Both the position numbers and the translations under genes were made by a program. The notes beneath the pieces were generated by a model. It had not been told where the DNA came from, did not search any database, and saw only the letters and a list, made by a program, of their open reading frames with translations. Below are positions 1-9,005 of a stretch of 54,141 nucleotides of DNA, piece after piece. Source of the DNA: Bacteroidia bacterium (GTDB taxonomy: Bacteria; Bacteroidota; Bacteroidia; UKL13-3); the NCBI GenBank assembly GCA_021740845.1, contig JAIOYZ010000004.1:1-54141 (forward strand), given 5' to 3'. Numbering within the stretch: position 1 is the stretch's first letter; each line of letters starts with the position of its first letter.

Positions 1-28
1 TCTTTAAGAAGTTAATTAGTTTATAATT

Positions 29-2092
29 TTATCTCCTTGGTGCTGGTCTTCCAGCTGGTGGCCTTGGAGTTCCTCTTTGTGGAGTTGGTGCCGGAGCAGC
101 TTCAATTGGTTTTGGTTTTTCCCAATAAATATCCAATACTTTAACAGTTGTTCTTCTGTTTAATTGGTGCTGAGCCTCTGTACATCTTAATCCTTGCTCT
201 CTTTCATTTGGTCCTTCACAAGCACACTCAGTTACCTCTAACATATTCTCACCATAACCTACAGATACCAAACGAGCCGAATCAACCCCATGTGTAATTA
301 AATAAGCAACAGCAGAATCAGCACGTCTTTGAGATAGGCCAATATTGTATAATGAATCTGCTCTACAATCCGTATGAGAACCTAACTCAATTTTTAAACT
401 TGGGTATTTGTTCAATACTACAATTAGTGAATCCAATACTTTAGCTGCATCTGGACGAATAGTTGCCTGGTCTAAATCGTAAAGAATACCGCGTAAGGTA
501 AATGTTTCTAATCCCAAAGATCCTAATTCAAAGTCTTGAACCAAATCAGTTGAAACTTCTAAACCAACAGTGGTTTTTTCTTCCGTTTTACTATCATAGA
601 ACATTTGGCGAGAAGCAAATAATTCGTAATCAGTTTTAGTTTTCAATACAAGTTTGTATGAACCTGCTTGATCAGTTTTTAGAACAAATTTACCAGTATC
701 ATTACTTGAAGTAATAGTAATGGTAGCGTTTGGCATCAAAGCTTTTGTTTTAGCATTACGCACTACACCACTTAATGTAAATACCAATGGTGTCATATGA
801 AAACGGTAAATATCATCTTGTCCTTTACCACCATCTCTATTGCTACTAAAATAACCGCTTTCTTTATCCTTATCTAAAATGATGGCAAAATCATCGCCAT
901 GCGAATTGATTGGCGATTTCATATTAATAGGCTCGCTCCAATCTGTTCCACTACCTGTGGTCATAAAAATATCTGTTCCACCTAAACCTACATGACCATT
1001 AGATGCAAAATATAAAGTTCCATCGTCATGTATGGAAGGGAAAACTTCGTCGTCTTCAGTATTCACAATTGGTCCTAAATTTACCGGATCACCCCAAGTT
1101 TTTCCACGTTTGCTATAGGTAACATACCAAATGTCTTTTCCTCCAAAACCACCAGGCATATCAGAACTAAAATACATAATTTGATCGTCCTTGGTAAGTG
1201 TTGGTTGGCCACAATTAAATGAGTCTGTACTAAAACCTATAGTAGTTGGGTCAGACCATTCGCTACCAGTTAAAGTTGAAACATAAATACGGCAGCTTTT
1301 TCCTTTTAAATTGTTGTCGTAGTTACAACGAGTAACATATGCAGTTCTAAACTTATTATCAAATGCAATTGCTCCATCATTCAATGGTCCGTTCAATTTG
1401 TTTTTATCAACTAAAACAGGCAATTGGTAAGTGATATTATCCTTGTTTTTTCTATCAACTTTATAGGTTGAGGTATACAAATCGGTATAGCTATTGCCTG
1501 TCCAGCCATACATTTTATTTCCACTTACACCTTTTTCTCTATCAGAGGTAAAATAGATTTGGTCTTTTTTGAAATATTGAGGAGCAAAATCCTCCCAACG
1601 AGTATTTAATCCCTTTACATTTTCAACAAGGTAACGAGTTTTGTCGTTTTTCCATTTCAAGGCATTTTCACAACCTTTAATTTGGCGTTCTACCATTTCA
1701 CCATTTTCAGGGGTCATTTTTTGGTAGACTTTAAACTCAACAATAGCCTCCTCAAATTTCTGATTGTTCTTTAAAGTTTTAGCTAAACGCAATTGATTAT
1801 CGGTATTTCCTTTGTCAATTTTAATTGCCTTGCGGTACCAATTTTCGGCATTCTTCATGTCGTTCATTAACCAATAGCACTCAGCAGCTTTGTTGGCTGA
1901 TTCTATTTTTTCTTGTTTGTTTTTGGTGCTAGAATACACCTTACGGTAATTGTCTCCAGAAATGAAATATTCTTTTTTCTGGAAAGCATCACGTGCAGCA
2001 ACTATGGATCCTTTTTTGGAGCCACAAGATGAAATAAATGCCATCATAGAAACACTTAACAGCAGGGAAAGCAAAAAGTATCTTTTATTCAT
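29..2092 (-). CDS. PorE-like outer-membrane lipoprotein (TPR, beta-propeller, CRD, OmpA)
   Basis: 687 aa. A lipoprotein signal ends at the lipobox ISSC (Cys at about 23). TPR helices follow (about 30-145), then WD40/PD40-type propeller repeats with FTSDR- and YFASNG-like blades (about 160-430), a carboxypeptidase-regulatory-like domain (about 440-525) and an OmpA-type peptidoglycan-binding domain (about 535-655) with the HTDCR...LSQRRA signature. The tail is rich in Pro and Ala. This domain order is that of PorE, the T9SS component that anchors the PorK/N ring to peptidoglycan. Bacteroidota carry several paralogs with the same order, so PorE itself is an inference. T9SS cargo is encoded at 14.7 and 20 kb. 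A TACGTTTG -7 box lies 20 bases before the ATG. Confidence 0.85.
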   Translation of the reverse strand: MNKRYFLLSLLLSVSMMAFISSCGSKKGSIVAARDAFQKKEYFISGDNYRKVYSSTKNKQEKIESANKAAECYWLMNDMKNAENWYRKAIKIDKGNTDNQLRLAKTLKNNQKFEEAIVEFKVYQKMTPENGEMVERQIKGCENALKWKNDKTRYLVENVKGLNTRWEDFAPQYFKKDQIYFTSDREKGVSGNKMYGWTGNSYTDLYTSTYKVDRKNKDNITYQLPVLVDKNKLNGPLNDGAIAFDNKFRTAYVTRCNYDNNLKGKSCRIYVSTLTGSEWSDPTTIGFSTDSFNCGQPTLTKDDQIMYFSSDMPGGFGGKDIWYVTYSKRGKTWGDPVNLGPIVNTEDDEVFPSIHDDGTLYFASNGHVGLGGTDIFMTTGSGTDWSEPINMKSPINSHGDDFAIILDKDKESGYFSSNRDGGKGQDDIYRFHMTPLVFTLSGVVRNAKTKALMPNATITITSSNDTGKFVLKTDQAGSYKLVLKTKTDYELFASRQMFYDSKTEEKTTVGLEVSTDLVQDFELGSLGLETFTLRGILYDLDQATIRPDAAKVLDSLIVVLNKYPSLKIELGSHTDCRADSLYNIGLSQRRADSAVAYLITHGVDSARLVSVGYGENMLEVTECACEGPNEREQGLRCTEAQHQLNRRTTVKVLDIYWEKPKPIEAAPAPTPQRGTPRPPAGRPAPRR

Positions 2093-2111
2093 GAATATAG
2101 GGTTTTCAGGT

Positions 2112-2119
2112 CAAACGTA
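2112..2119 (-). promoter_or_regulatory. Putative -7 box of the PorE-like gene
   Basis: The minus strand reads TACGTTTG, matching the Bacteroidota -7 consensus TAnnTTTG, with 19 bases between it and the ATG. No convincing -33 TTG was found at normal spacing. Confidence 0.4.
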
Positions 2120-2193
2120 TTTAATGCAAGTTTATTAAATTTTGCTATTTTACCGTTACAATTTATGAAAAAAACTGAAAATATTAATAAAAA

Positions 2194-2214
2194 GGCGACC
2201 GAAGTCGCCTTTTT
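2194..2214 (-). terminator. Intrinsic terminator after glnN
   Basis: A GGCGAC / GTCGCC stem with a cgaa loop is flanked by A and T runs on both sides. It lies just past the glnN stop and can work for minus-strand transcription. Confidence 0.7.
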
Positions 2215-2216
2215 AT

Positions 2217-4400
2217 TTACTTAACAAATAACATTTCTCTGTATTTAGGCAGCTTCCAAAGCTCGTCATCTACCATAAATTCAAGAGCATCACTACTATT
2301 TCTTATTGGTTCAAACAGTGGTTTTATTTTACCACTAAAAGCCATTGCACTCTTGTGGGTGCTGCTTAAATGGTGTGCTTTATCTAATTCTTCAAGCAAT
2401 TTTGCAACATTAGTACTGATAATTTTTATATGGCCAGCCAATTCTTTAATTAAATTAACCTGCACTTCAGTATCAGATTTACTTAAACCAGCATCCTTCA
2501 TCGCTTTTACATTTTCTGCCAAATTTCTTTGGTAAGCAATACCTGCAGGAATAACATGACTAGTTGCTAATTGAGCAAGTAATTTAGCTTCAATATCAAT
2601 TTTCTTAACATACAATTCTTGCATAATTTCGTAACGAGCATTTAATTCTACCTCGTTAAAAATCTCATTTCTTACAAAAACCTCTTTGCTAGATTTGCTG
2701 ATATATGCATTTAGGGCTTCTGGTGCATTTTTAATATTGCTCAAACCTCTTTTTGCTGCTTCCTTAACCCATTCGTCGCTGTAGCCATTTCCTTCAAACA
2801 AAATTTTCTTGCTCGCTTTGTAATAGCCTTTCAAAACTTCTAAAATGGCATCTTCTTTTTTCTTGCCTTTTTTTATTAAAGCTTGCGTATCAGCACTAAA
2901 TTTATTCAATTGGTCGGCCATAATTGTATTCAATACAATCATTGCATTAGCACTGTTTGCGCTTGATCCAACTGCCCTAAATTCAAATTTATTACCTGTA
3001 AATGCAAATGGTGAGGTTCTGTTTCTATCGGTATTGTCTAATAAAATTTCAGGAATTTTCTTCACATTAATAGAACCAGCTTTGCTTACGTTTTTAGAAG
3101 TTGAATTGTTTAATAAACTCTCCAAAACTTCTGTCATTTGGCTACCAATAAAAATACTTACAATAGCAGGAGGTGCTTCATTAGCGCCCAATCTATGCTC
3201 GTTACCAGCACTAGCAATTGAACCACGCATTAAGTCTGCATGGTCATGAACAGCTTTAATTACATTTACAAAGAAGGTTAAGAACTGTAAATTTTCTGAT
3301 GGATTATGAGTAGGTGCCAACAAATTGGTGCCTGTATTGGTAATTAAACTCCAATTGTTATGCTTGCCACTTCCATTAATTCCTGCAAATGGTTTTTCAT
3401 GCAACAAAACCTTGAATTTATGGCGCAAAGCAACTTTTTCCATTACGTCCATCAACAATTGGTTGTGGTCAATAGCCAAATTTACTTCTTCAAAATTAGG
3501 AGCACACTCGTATTGTGAGGGTGCAACTTCGTTATGACGAGTTTTCAACGGAATGCCTAATTTGTAACATTCTGTTTCAAAATCTACCATGAAATCGTAA
3601 ACACGAGGATGGATTGAACCAAAATAATGATCCTCCAATTGCTGACCTTTTTCTGGAGATAAACCTAGCAAGGTTCTACCAGTTAACATTAAATCAGGAC
3701 GAGCAACGCACATGGCTTCGTCTATCAAGAAATATTCTTGCTCAATACCTAATGAGGCATAAGCTTTGGTTACGTTTTTATCAAAAAAGTTACTGCAAAC
3801 ATTTACCACTGCTTTTTCTACAGCATGCAATGCCTTTAATAAAGGAGCTTTATAATCTAATGCTTCACCTGTATAGGAAACAAAAATAGTTGGAATACAT
3901 AAGGTCTTTGCATTGAAACCTTCCATAATAAATGCTGGAGATGAAGGATCCCAAGCGGTATATCCGCGCGCTTCAAAGGTGTTTCTTATTCCACCATTTG
4001 GGAAACTAGATGCATCTGGTTCTTGCTGAACCAAAGCTCCACCTGCAAATTTTTCTATCGCTCTACCATCTTCCGTAGGTTCAAAAAATGAATCGTGTTT
4101 TTCGGCTGTAGCGCCGGTTAATGGTTGAAACCAATGTGTATAATGACTAACTCCTTTTGAAATTGCCCAGTTTTTCATTCCTGCAGCAACCTGATCCGCC
4201 ATAGAGCGATCAATTTTTTCTCCATTTTTAATGGCATTCGAAACTGCTTTGTAAGCTTCTTTGGATAGAAACTCCATCATGGCCGAATCGTGAAAAACAT
4301 TGGTATTAAAATACTCAGAAACTCTCACAGATGGAGGGGTTACTGTAATTGCCTTTCTACTCTGCACAGTATCAAGGGTTTTGGAACGAAGAGTTAGCAT
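2217..4400 (-). CDS. glnN: Glutamine synthetase type III
   Basis: 727 aa from ATG 4400. An upstream TTG at 4439 would add 13 residues, but the family begins near the LTLRSKTLDTV...VTPPS...VSEYF region, so the ATG is preferred. The enzyme forms glutamine from glutamate, ammonia and ATP. Type III is the long form (about 730 aa) typical of Bacteroidota and some cyanobacteria. Family blocks seen include GIEQEYFLID, RHNEVAPSQYE, HEKPFAGINGSGKHNNW and GNEHRLGANEAPPA. The gene is followed by a terminator and is probably monocistronic. No PII or amtB gene is nearby. A one-mismatch copy of the GGTTTGAACC motif is at 2309. Confidence 0.95.
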   Translation of the reverse strand: MLTLRSKTLDTVQSRKAITVTPPSVRVSEYFNTNVFHDSAMMEFLSKEAYKAVSNAIKNGEKIDRSMADQVAAGMKNWAISKGVSHYTHWFQPLTGATAEKHDSFFEPTEDGRAIEKFAGGALVQQEPDASSFPNGGIRNTFEARGYTAWDPSSPAFIMEGFNAKTLCIPTIFVSYTGEALDYKAPLLKALHAVEKAVVNVCSNFFDKNVTKAYASLGIEQEYFLIDEAMCVARPDLMLTGRTLLGLSPEKGQQLEDHYFGSIHPRVYDFMVDFETECYKLGIPLKTRHNEVAPSQYECAPNFEEVNLAIDHNQLLMDVMEKVALRHKFKVLLHEKPFAGINGSGKHNNWSLITNTGTNLLAPTHNPSENLQFLTFFVNVIKAVHDHADLMRGSIASAGNEHRLGANEAPPAIVSIFIGSQMTEVLESLLNNSTSKNVSKAGSINVKKIPEILLDNTDRNRTSPFAFTGNKFEFRAVGSSANSANAMIVLNTIMADQLNKFSADTQALIKKGKKKEDAILEVLKGYYKASKKILFEGNGYSDEWVKEAAKRGLSNIKNAPEALNAYISKSSKEVFVRNEIFNEVELNARYEIMQELYVKKIDIEAKLLAQLATSHVIPAGIAYQRNLAENVKAMKDAGLSKSDTEVQVNLIKELAGHIKIISTNVAKLLEELDKAHHLSSTHKSAMAFSGKIKPLFEPIRNSSDALEFMVDDELWKLPKYREMLFVK

Positions 4401-4528
4401 AGTGCGTTGGTTTTTTTTATAATTGGGCCGAAGATACAACGACTAAAAATATTGAGAAAGAAAAATAGTAAACAATTAATCCTCAATCGAAAAGTTTAAC
4501 GATTTTTATACGCTAGTAAATTTGAAAA

Positions 4529-5497
4529 TCATAGATTTTCTGAAAGCAATAAGCCTTCTTTCAAAGCATAATTACTTGCTATGAGTTGGTTCAAACCGAA
4601 ATTTCTTAAAACCAAACGCATAAGCAAAGTGGCTACCACAATCATGTCTACTCTAAAATCTAGTAGCCCTTTTAAATTTTCTCTTTCTGTTTTGTTTGAA
4701 CCCATAATGCAGTCAAAAAACTTGTCGGCAGCGTCTAAAGAAACTCGATGTGCAAAGGGTGTAAGAGATTCGCAGTCGATATTCAAATCTAATTTTAATA
4801 CATCCAATAAGGTTTCAAAACTACCTGCAGAGCCCACCAAAATAGCCAATTTTTTATACTTAGTTTCGGTTTGAACCAAAGCCAGTTTTAAAGGATTTAG
4901 GATTGCTGTTAAATAAGATTCTATCTCTTGGATTTGAAGAATACGAATGGGATTTGATGGTTGAAATTTTTCCAACAATCTTGCTGCGCCAATTTCAAAA
5001 CTTTGCTTCCAAAGAATTTGGTTTTGGATGCCAATAATAAATTCCACACTTCCACCACCAATATCCATTACCAAAATTGGTTCGTTGGGAAATTCAAAGG
5101 ATTTTGAAACACCCAAATAAATGAGGGAAGCCTCGGTATCACCAGAAATACTTTTTACAATTATGCCAAAACGCGATTCAATTTCGGCCAAAAAATCCAA
5201 ACCATTTTTTGCATTTCTAATAGCTGAAGTACCCGTAGCTACAATTGAATGAATAGAATAGGATTGGATGATTTCAGAAAATTCTTGAATAGCATTGATG
5301 CCTCTTTCCCAAGCTTGCGGTGTTAGAAATCCATTGTTTATGCCGCCCGCGCCAATTTTAACTGGAATCTGTTTCTGCAAAATTTCCCTAAAACCATGTT
5401 CACTCAACTCCGCAATTAGCAAATGAAAAGTATTGGTACCTAAATCGAGAACCGCCTTCAGCTCCTGGCTTTTGGCCTTTAGCAGATTTGTTTCCAT
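4529..5497 (-). CDS. Ppx/GppA phosphatase
   Basis: 322 aa, exopolyphosphatase / pppGpp phosphatase of the actin-Hsp70-sugar kinase fold. Seen are the first phosphate motif LDLGTNTFHLL (from about residue 17), GTSAIRNAKNG, and the second phosphate motif DIGGGSVEF. The length fits the short two-domain forms without the C-terminal helical domain. The first 13 residues (METNLLKAKSQEL) are not family sequence: they are translated from heptanucleotide repeats, and the ATG lies in the first copy of a 53-bp tandem repeat. Two exact GGTTTGAACC motifs lie inside the gene (4588 and 4868), encoding GLN and VQT in different frames. Whether it acts on polyphosphate or pppGpp cannot be told. Confidence 0.85.
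   Translation of the reverse strand: METNLLKAKSQELKAVLDLGTNTFHLLIAELSEHGFREILQKQIPVKIGAGGINNGFLTPQAWERGINAIQEFSEIIQSYSIHSIVATGTSAIRNAKNGLDFLAEIESRFGIIVKSISGDTEASLIYLGVSKSFEFPNEPILVMDIGGGSVEFIIGIQNQILWKQSFEIGAARLLEKFQPSNPIRILQIQEIESYLTAILNPLKLALVQTETKYKKLAILVGSAGSFETLLDVLKLDLNIDCESLTPFAHRVSLDAADKFFDCIMGSNKTERENLKGLLDFRVDMIVVATLLMRLVLRNFGLNQLIASNYALKEGLLLSENL
4588..4597 (-). repeat. GGTTTGAACC motif, copy 1
   Basis: Exact copy in ppx, with TC before and AA after on the motif strand. Confidence 0.8.
4868..4877 (+). repeat. GGTTTGAACC motif, copy 2
   Basis: Exact copy in ppx, opposite orientation to copy 1, full TCGGTTTGAACCAA consensus. Confidence 0.8.
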
Positions 5498-5610
5498 AGT
5501 AAATTAGCTTTTAGCCTTTAGCTATTAGCCTTTAGCAGATTTGTTTCCATAGTAAATTAGCTTTTAGCCTTTAGCTATTAGCCTTTAGCAGATTTGTTTC
5601 CATAGTAAAT
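5482..5610. repeat. 53-bp tandem repeat over the ppx start
   Basis: A block beginning gcagatttgtttccatag recurs at 5482, 5535 and 5588, a 53-bp period. Each unit is built of heptads (agctttt, agccttt, agctatt, agccttt, agcagat) plus about 18 other bases. Each copy carries an ATG on the minus strand (5497, 5550, 5603). The first starts ppx. The other two open 10-codon frames reading METNLLKANS and then stop. Confidence 0.9.
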
Positions 5611-5650
5611 TTGCCTTAAGTAGAATAATAAAAGAAGGCTATTAGCCTTC

Positions 5651-5713
5651 GGCCAACAGCCAACAGCCAGATGCCATGAGCTAGATGCTAGGAGCCAGAT
5701 GCCAGATGCCTCC
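5651..5713. repeat. Degenerate heptanucleotide repeat array
   Basis: Nine consecutive 7-base units keep phase while drifting in sequence: ggccaac, agccaac, agccaga, tgccatg, agctaga, tgctagg, agccaga, tgccaga, tgcctcc. The array lies between ppx and the E2 gene and abuts the E2 stop. The 5498-5715 gap holds nothing else but the 53-bp repeat. Confidence 0.85.
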
Positions 5714-5715
5714 TC

Positions 5716-6951
5716 TTAAACCAACATCTTCACCGGATTCTCAAGTAAATCTTTTAAAGTGCCTAAGAAAGCAGAACCCACAGCTCCATCTACCACACGG
5801 TGATCGCAGCTTAAGGTAACTTTCATTACTTGAGCAATTTTCATTTGTCCGTTTTCTGCTACTACAGTTTCTTTTGCTGCACCAACTGCCAAGATACAAG
5901 CATCTGGCGGATTGATAATGGCGGTAAATTCATCTATTCCAAACATTCCTAAGTTAGAAATGGTGAACGTATTTCCTTCAAATTCGTTGGGTTGTAATTT
6001 CTTATTCTTGGCTTTATCTGCTAATTGCTTCACTTCAGCACTAATGTGAGAGATGCTTTTATTATCTGCAAATTTTACAACAGGAACTATTAAGCCATCC
6101 TCAATAGCAACAGCAACACCTATATTTATGTGTTGGTTGTATCTAATTTTATCTCCTAGCCAAGATGAATTGGCATTTGGATTTTTGCGCAATGAAGCCG
6201 CAACTGCTTTAATAATAATATCGTTCACAGAGATTTTTACCTCGCTGTATTCGTTCATTTGCTTGCGGGCAGCAATTACCTTATCCATATTAATCGACAT
6301 GGTTAAGTAAAAGTGAGGAGCGGTATGTTTGCTTTCGCTCAATCTGCGAGCAATTGCTTTGCGCATTTGGCTAACCGGAACTTCAGTATAACTTTCTTGA
6401 GCAACAATTTGTGGTAAACTCACAGGTGCTGCAGCTTTGCTAGCACTTGCTGTTGTAGCAGGCACAAAATTCTCAATGTCTTTCTTTACTATTCTTCCAT
6501 TATCGCCGCTACCAGCAACTGCGTTTAAATCAATGCCTTTTTCTTTAGCAATAGATTTTGCCAAAGGAGAAGCCTTAACTCTTCCATTATCTGATGCTGA
6601 GGCAACAGGTGTTTCTTCAACCACTGGAGCATCCACATGAGCAGGTGCTTCAGGTGCACTTGCTGCAGCTTTTGGTGCTGCTGCTCCAGAAATTAATGCG
6701 GTAATGTCTTCGCCTTTTTGTCCAACAATGGCTATCAATGCATCAACTGGAACAGAACCTCCAGCAGGAATACCAATATGCAAAAGTGTTCCTTTTACAA
6801 AGTTTTCCAATTCCATGGTTGCTTTATCCGTTTCCACTTCTGCCAAGATATCTCCTGGTTTCACTTCCTCACCCACATTTTTCAGCCACGAAACAATAAC
6901 CCCTTCGGTCATGGTATCGCTCATCTTGGGCATATTAATTACTTCAGCCAT
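5716..6951 (-). CDS. Dihydrolipoamide acetyltransferase, pyruvate dehydrogenase E2
   Basis: 411 aa. An N-terminal lipoyl domain has ETDKATME with the lipoylated Lys at 43. An Ala/Pro-rich linker leads to the peripheral-subunit-binding domain (about 127-165, ASPLAKSIAKEKGIDL...GSGDNGRI). The catalytic acyltransferase domain ends in SCDHRVVDG with the active-site His near 384. It transfers acetyl groups from lipoamide to CoA in the pyruvate dehydrogenase complex. One lipoyl domain is present. E1 and E3 genes are not adjacent. A good promoter (6977-7007) gives a leader of about 20 bases. Confidence 0.93.
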   Translation of the reverse strand: MAEVINMPKMSDTMTEGVIVSWLKNVGEEVKPGDILAEVETDKATMELENFVKGTLLHIGIPAGGSVPVDALIAIVGQKGEDITALISGAAAPKAAASAPEAPAHVDAPVVEETPVASASDNGRVKASPLAKSIAKEKGIDLNAVAGSGDNGRIVKKDIENFVPATTASASKAAAPVSLPQIVAQESYTEVPVSQMRKAIARRLSESKHTAPHFYLTMSINMDKVIAARKQMNEYSEVKISVNDIIIKAVAASLRKNPNANSSWLGDKIRYNQHINIGVAVAIEDGLIVPVVKFADNKSISHISAEVKQLADKAKNKKLQPNEFEGNTFTISNLGMFGIDEFTAIINPPDACILAVGAAKETVVAENGQMKIAQVMKVTLSCDHRVVDGAVGSAFLGTLKDLLENPVKMLV

Positions 6952-6976
6952 TATTTTCCTTATTTTTTAGCGTTTG

Positions 6977-7007
6977 CAAAAATATCTATTCCTACATGGT
7001 TTGCAAA
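6977..7007 (-). promoter_or_regulatory. Promoter of the E2 gene
   Basis: The minus strand reads TTTG (7007-7004), 19 bases, then TATTTTTG (6984-6977), matching both Bacteroidota elements at standard spacing. The predicted start site is about 20 bases before the ATG. Confidence 0.6.
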
Positions 7008-7069
7008 TTTGGCGCTAGTAAAATTTAACAAAACCAATCATTTGAGTCGAGTGACTCTTAATTATCAAA

Positions 7070-7864
7070 TTACTTTATTAGAACCAAAACAAATTTGGCC
7101 TGAGCTTGGTTAAGCGCATTTTCAAAAATTAGGTTGTCTCCTTTAATCACAAAATGGTCGGTACTTTCAAGAGCAAGCCTAAATTGGTCTTCCGTTTCCA
7201 TATTTTCACAAGCCATCATGGTGGTAGCAATTCCACCAAAATTTAGTTTGTTTCCACCCATTTGTTCAAATTTACCCATTAAGGTATTGCAACCTCCACT
7301 TCCAGAAAAGCTAGAGCTTTCGGCGGTTAATCTAATAAAAGGTTCTTTATTTAATTTAGGAGTTGTTGGGATTGGCTTTCCATTAAGTTCAATAAGTTTC
7401 CAATATTTCCCCATTAAACTTATGTTCTCTTTATTTAAAATATAGAAAATTGCTTGAGAGCCTGTAATGCGTTTTCCTTTTTTGTCCAATAGGGTTAAAC
7501 GGTCTTTAGAAAGCAAAGCAAAAATGGAGTCGTTAGGATTTGCATTGCTAACCATTACAAAATAGTTGCCCTCTTTTTTCCATAAAAATCTTCCTTCATC
7601 CTCAAATACCTGAGCATCTTTGCCTATAAATTTGCTCTTCATTTTATAGGTATTTCCCTTTTGCAATTCTATTAAGGTTTGGATTCCATCGCAATCTGCA
7701 CAAGGTATAGTTCCTTGGTAACTGCCCTCCCATGCGAAGGTTATGGTGGTGTTTTCCTCAATCCACAAAGCGTTTTTATCCTTTTTCTTTTGCGCAAATG
7801 CGGAGATAGAAAATAATAAAAGAGCACTTAATGCAATAATGGAACGACTAAAATGATTTTTCAT
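7070..7864 (-). CDS. Exported NlpE-like / META-domain protein
   Basis: 264 aa. A signal peptide ends near SAFA-Q. Residues about 45-130 resemble the NlpE N-terminal domain, with GTIPCADCDGIQT and its CxxC. Residues about 150-264 form a META (HslJ-like) domain with FSGSGGCNTLMGKFE and TTMMACENMETEDQF. In other bacteria NlpE senses envelope or copper stress, and HslJ is a heat-shock envelope protein. There is no lipobox Cys, so it is probably periplasmic. The combination suggests an envelope-stress role, which is inference. It stands alone between the E2 gene and thyA. Confidence 0.8.
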   Translation of the reverse strand: MKNHFSRSIIALSALLLFSISAFAQKKKDKNALWIEENTTITFAWEGSYQGTIPCADCDGIQTLIELQKGNTYKMKSKFIGKDAQVFEDEGRFLWKKEGNYFVMVSNANPNDSIFALLSKDRLTLLDKKGKRITGSQAIFYILNKENISLMGKYWKLIELNGKPIPTTPKLNKEPFIRLTAESSSFSGSGGCNTLMGKFEQMGGNKLNFGGIATTMMACENMETEDQFRLALESTDHFVIKGDNLIFENALNQAQAKFVLVLIK

Positions 7865-7996
7865 GGTTCTTACTTTTGGCCATAAAAATAGTATAAAGTT
7901 CCAAAAAAAAGTGGGAAGTTTTTTGCTTTGTGGGTAGGGGTTGAATTATGGCTTTTTAGTTGTTTTATTCTATGTTCAAATACACCTCTTAGGTTC

Positions 7997-8006
7997 GGTT
8001 TGAACC
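7997..8006 (+). repeat. GGTTTGAACC motif, copy 3
   Basis: Exact intergenic copy 81 bases before thyA, full TCGGTTTGAACCAA consensus. Confidence 0.8.
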
Positions 8007-8074
8007 AAAAGAATATATCTGCTTGTTGAAAACAAGTACAAAACTCCTCGATTTACCTTAGTAAACTTGAAACT

Positions 8075-8082
8075 TATATTTG
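8075..8082 (+). promoter_or_regulatory. Putative -7 box of thyA, leaderless spacing
   Basis: TATATTTG fits TAnnTTTG, and only four bases separate it from the thyA ATG. A weak -33 (TTTA, 8052-8055) lies 19 bases upstream. Transcription would start at or next to the ATG. Confidence 0.45.
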
Positions 8083-8086
8083 AGTT

Positions 8087-8881
8087 ATGAATCAATACGA
8101 GGAACTTTTAAAGCATATTTACCAAACAGGAACTTTTAAATCAGACCGCACAGGAACAGGAACCAAGAGTGTTTTTGGTGCACAGTTGAGGTTTAATTTA
8201 AGCGAAGGTTTCCCAATGATTACAACCAAGAAAGTTCACCTTAAATCTATTCTTCACGAATTACTTTGGTTTATAAAAGGTGAAACAAATACCAAATACC
8301 TAACTGATAATGGTGTAACCATTTGGGATGAATGGGCCGATAAAGATGGAAATTTAGGTCCGGTTTACGGCTACCAATGGCGTTCTTGGCCAGCACCAAA
8401 TGGACAGCATATTGATCAATTGAGTGAGGTAATTGAAACAATAAAGAAAAATCCAGATAGCAGAAGAATGATTGTGAGTGCTTGGAATGTGGCCGATTTG
8501 CCACAAATGGCTTTGATGCCTTGCCATGCGTTTTTTCAATTTTATGTTGCCGATGGAAAGTTAAGTTGCCAACTGTACCAAAGAAGTGCAGATATGTTTT
8601 TGGGAGTGCCTTTTAATATTGCCAGCTATGCATTTTTAACCCATATGATTGCCCAAGTTTGTAATTTACAAGTGGGAGATTTTGTACATACATTTGGTGA
8701 TGCACACATTTATAGCAACCATTTTGAACAAGTAGAATTGCAGTTAAGTAGAGACCCTCGCCCATATCCAACCCTAAAAATGAATCCAGATATAAAATCC
8801 ATTTTCGATTTTAAGTTTGAAGATTTTGCTTTAGAAAATTATAATCCGCACCCTGCTATTAAAGCTCCAGTTGCTGTATAA
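8087..8881 (+). CDS. thyA: Thymidylate synthase
   Basis: 264 aa, the same length as E. coli ThyA. It methylates dUMP to dTMP using 5,10-methylene-tetrahydrofolate. Seen are RTGTGT near the N-terminus, the nucleophile Cys146 in [10 protein letters not shown], the folate/dUMP motifs [28 protein letters not shown] and the C-terminal KAPVAV. The usual partner folA is not next to it; a toxin-antitoxin pair follows instead. The start is fixed by family alignment, which makes the four-base distance to the -7 box notable. Confidence 0.97.
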   Translation: MNQYEELLKHIYQTGTFKSDRTGTGTKSVFGAQLRFNLSEGFPMITTKKVHLKSILHELLWFIKGETNTKYLTDNGVTIWDEWADKDGNLGPVYGYQWRSWPAPNGQHIDQLSEVIETIKKNPDSRRMIVSAWNVADLPQMALMPCHAFFQFYVADGKLSCQLYQRSADMFLGVPFNIASYAFLTHMIAQVCNLQVGDFVHTFGDAHIYSNHFEQVELQLSRDPRPYPTLKMNPDIKSIFDFKFEDFALENYNPHPAIKAPVAV

Positions 8882-8970
8882 AATTCTTTCTTCCAAAAGT
8901 ATTTAAGGCAATCAAGTTTTGTCTTGAAGTTGCTAATGGTAAATTAAATACCACCGGAAATGAAAATAGT

Positions 8971-9001
8971 TTTGCTTTTAGTAACTTATAAGTTACTTTT
9001 G
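8971..9001 (+). promoter_or_regulatory. HigBA promoter
   Basis: TTTG (8971-8974), 19 bases, then TACTTTTG (8994-9001). The -7 box ends four bases before the GTG start. The palindrome at 8980-8997 covers the spacer and half the -7 box, as expected for autorepression. Confidence 0.6.
8980..8997. promoter_or_regulatory. Palindromic operator of the HigBA-type operon
   Basis: AGTAACTTATAAGTTACT is a perfect 18-bp palindrome inside the promoter. It is a likely binding site for the downstream Xre-type antitoxin, which is inference. Confidence 0.6.
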
Positions 9002-9005
9002 TTTT

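Noticed and set aside
5482-5713. CRISPR array
   Set aside because: The 53-bp units are directly adjacent without spacers and are built of low-complexity heptads.
7044-7057. GAGTC/GACTC dyad after the NlpE-META gene as terminator
   Set aside because: Only five base pairs and no T run follow on the minus strand.
6718-7113. 131-codon plus-strand frame over the E2 gene start and upstream region
   Set aside because: It mostly mirrors the E2 coding strand, has no recognisable protein features and covers the E2 promoter.
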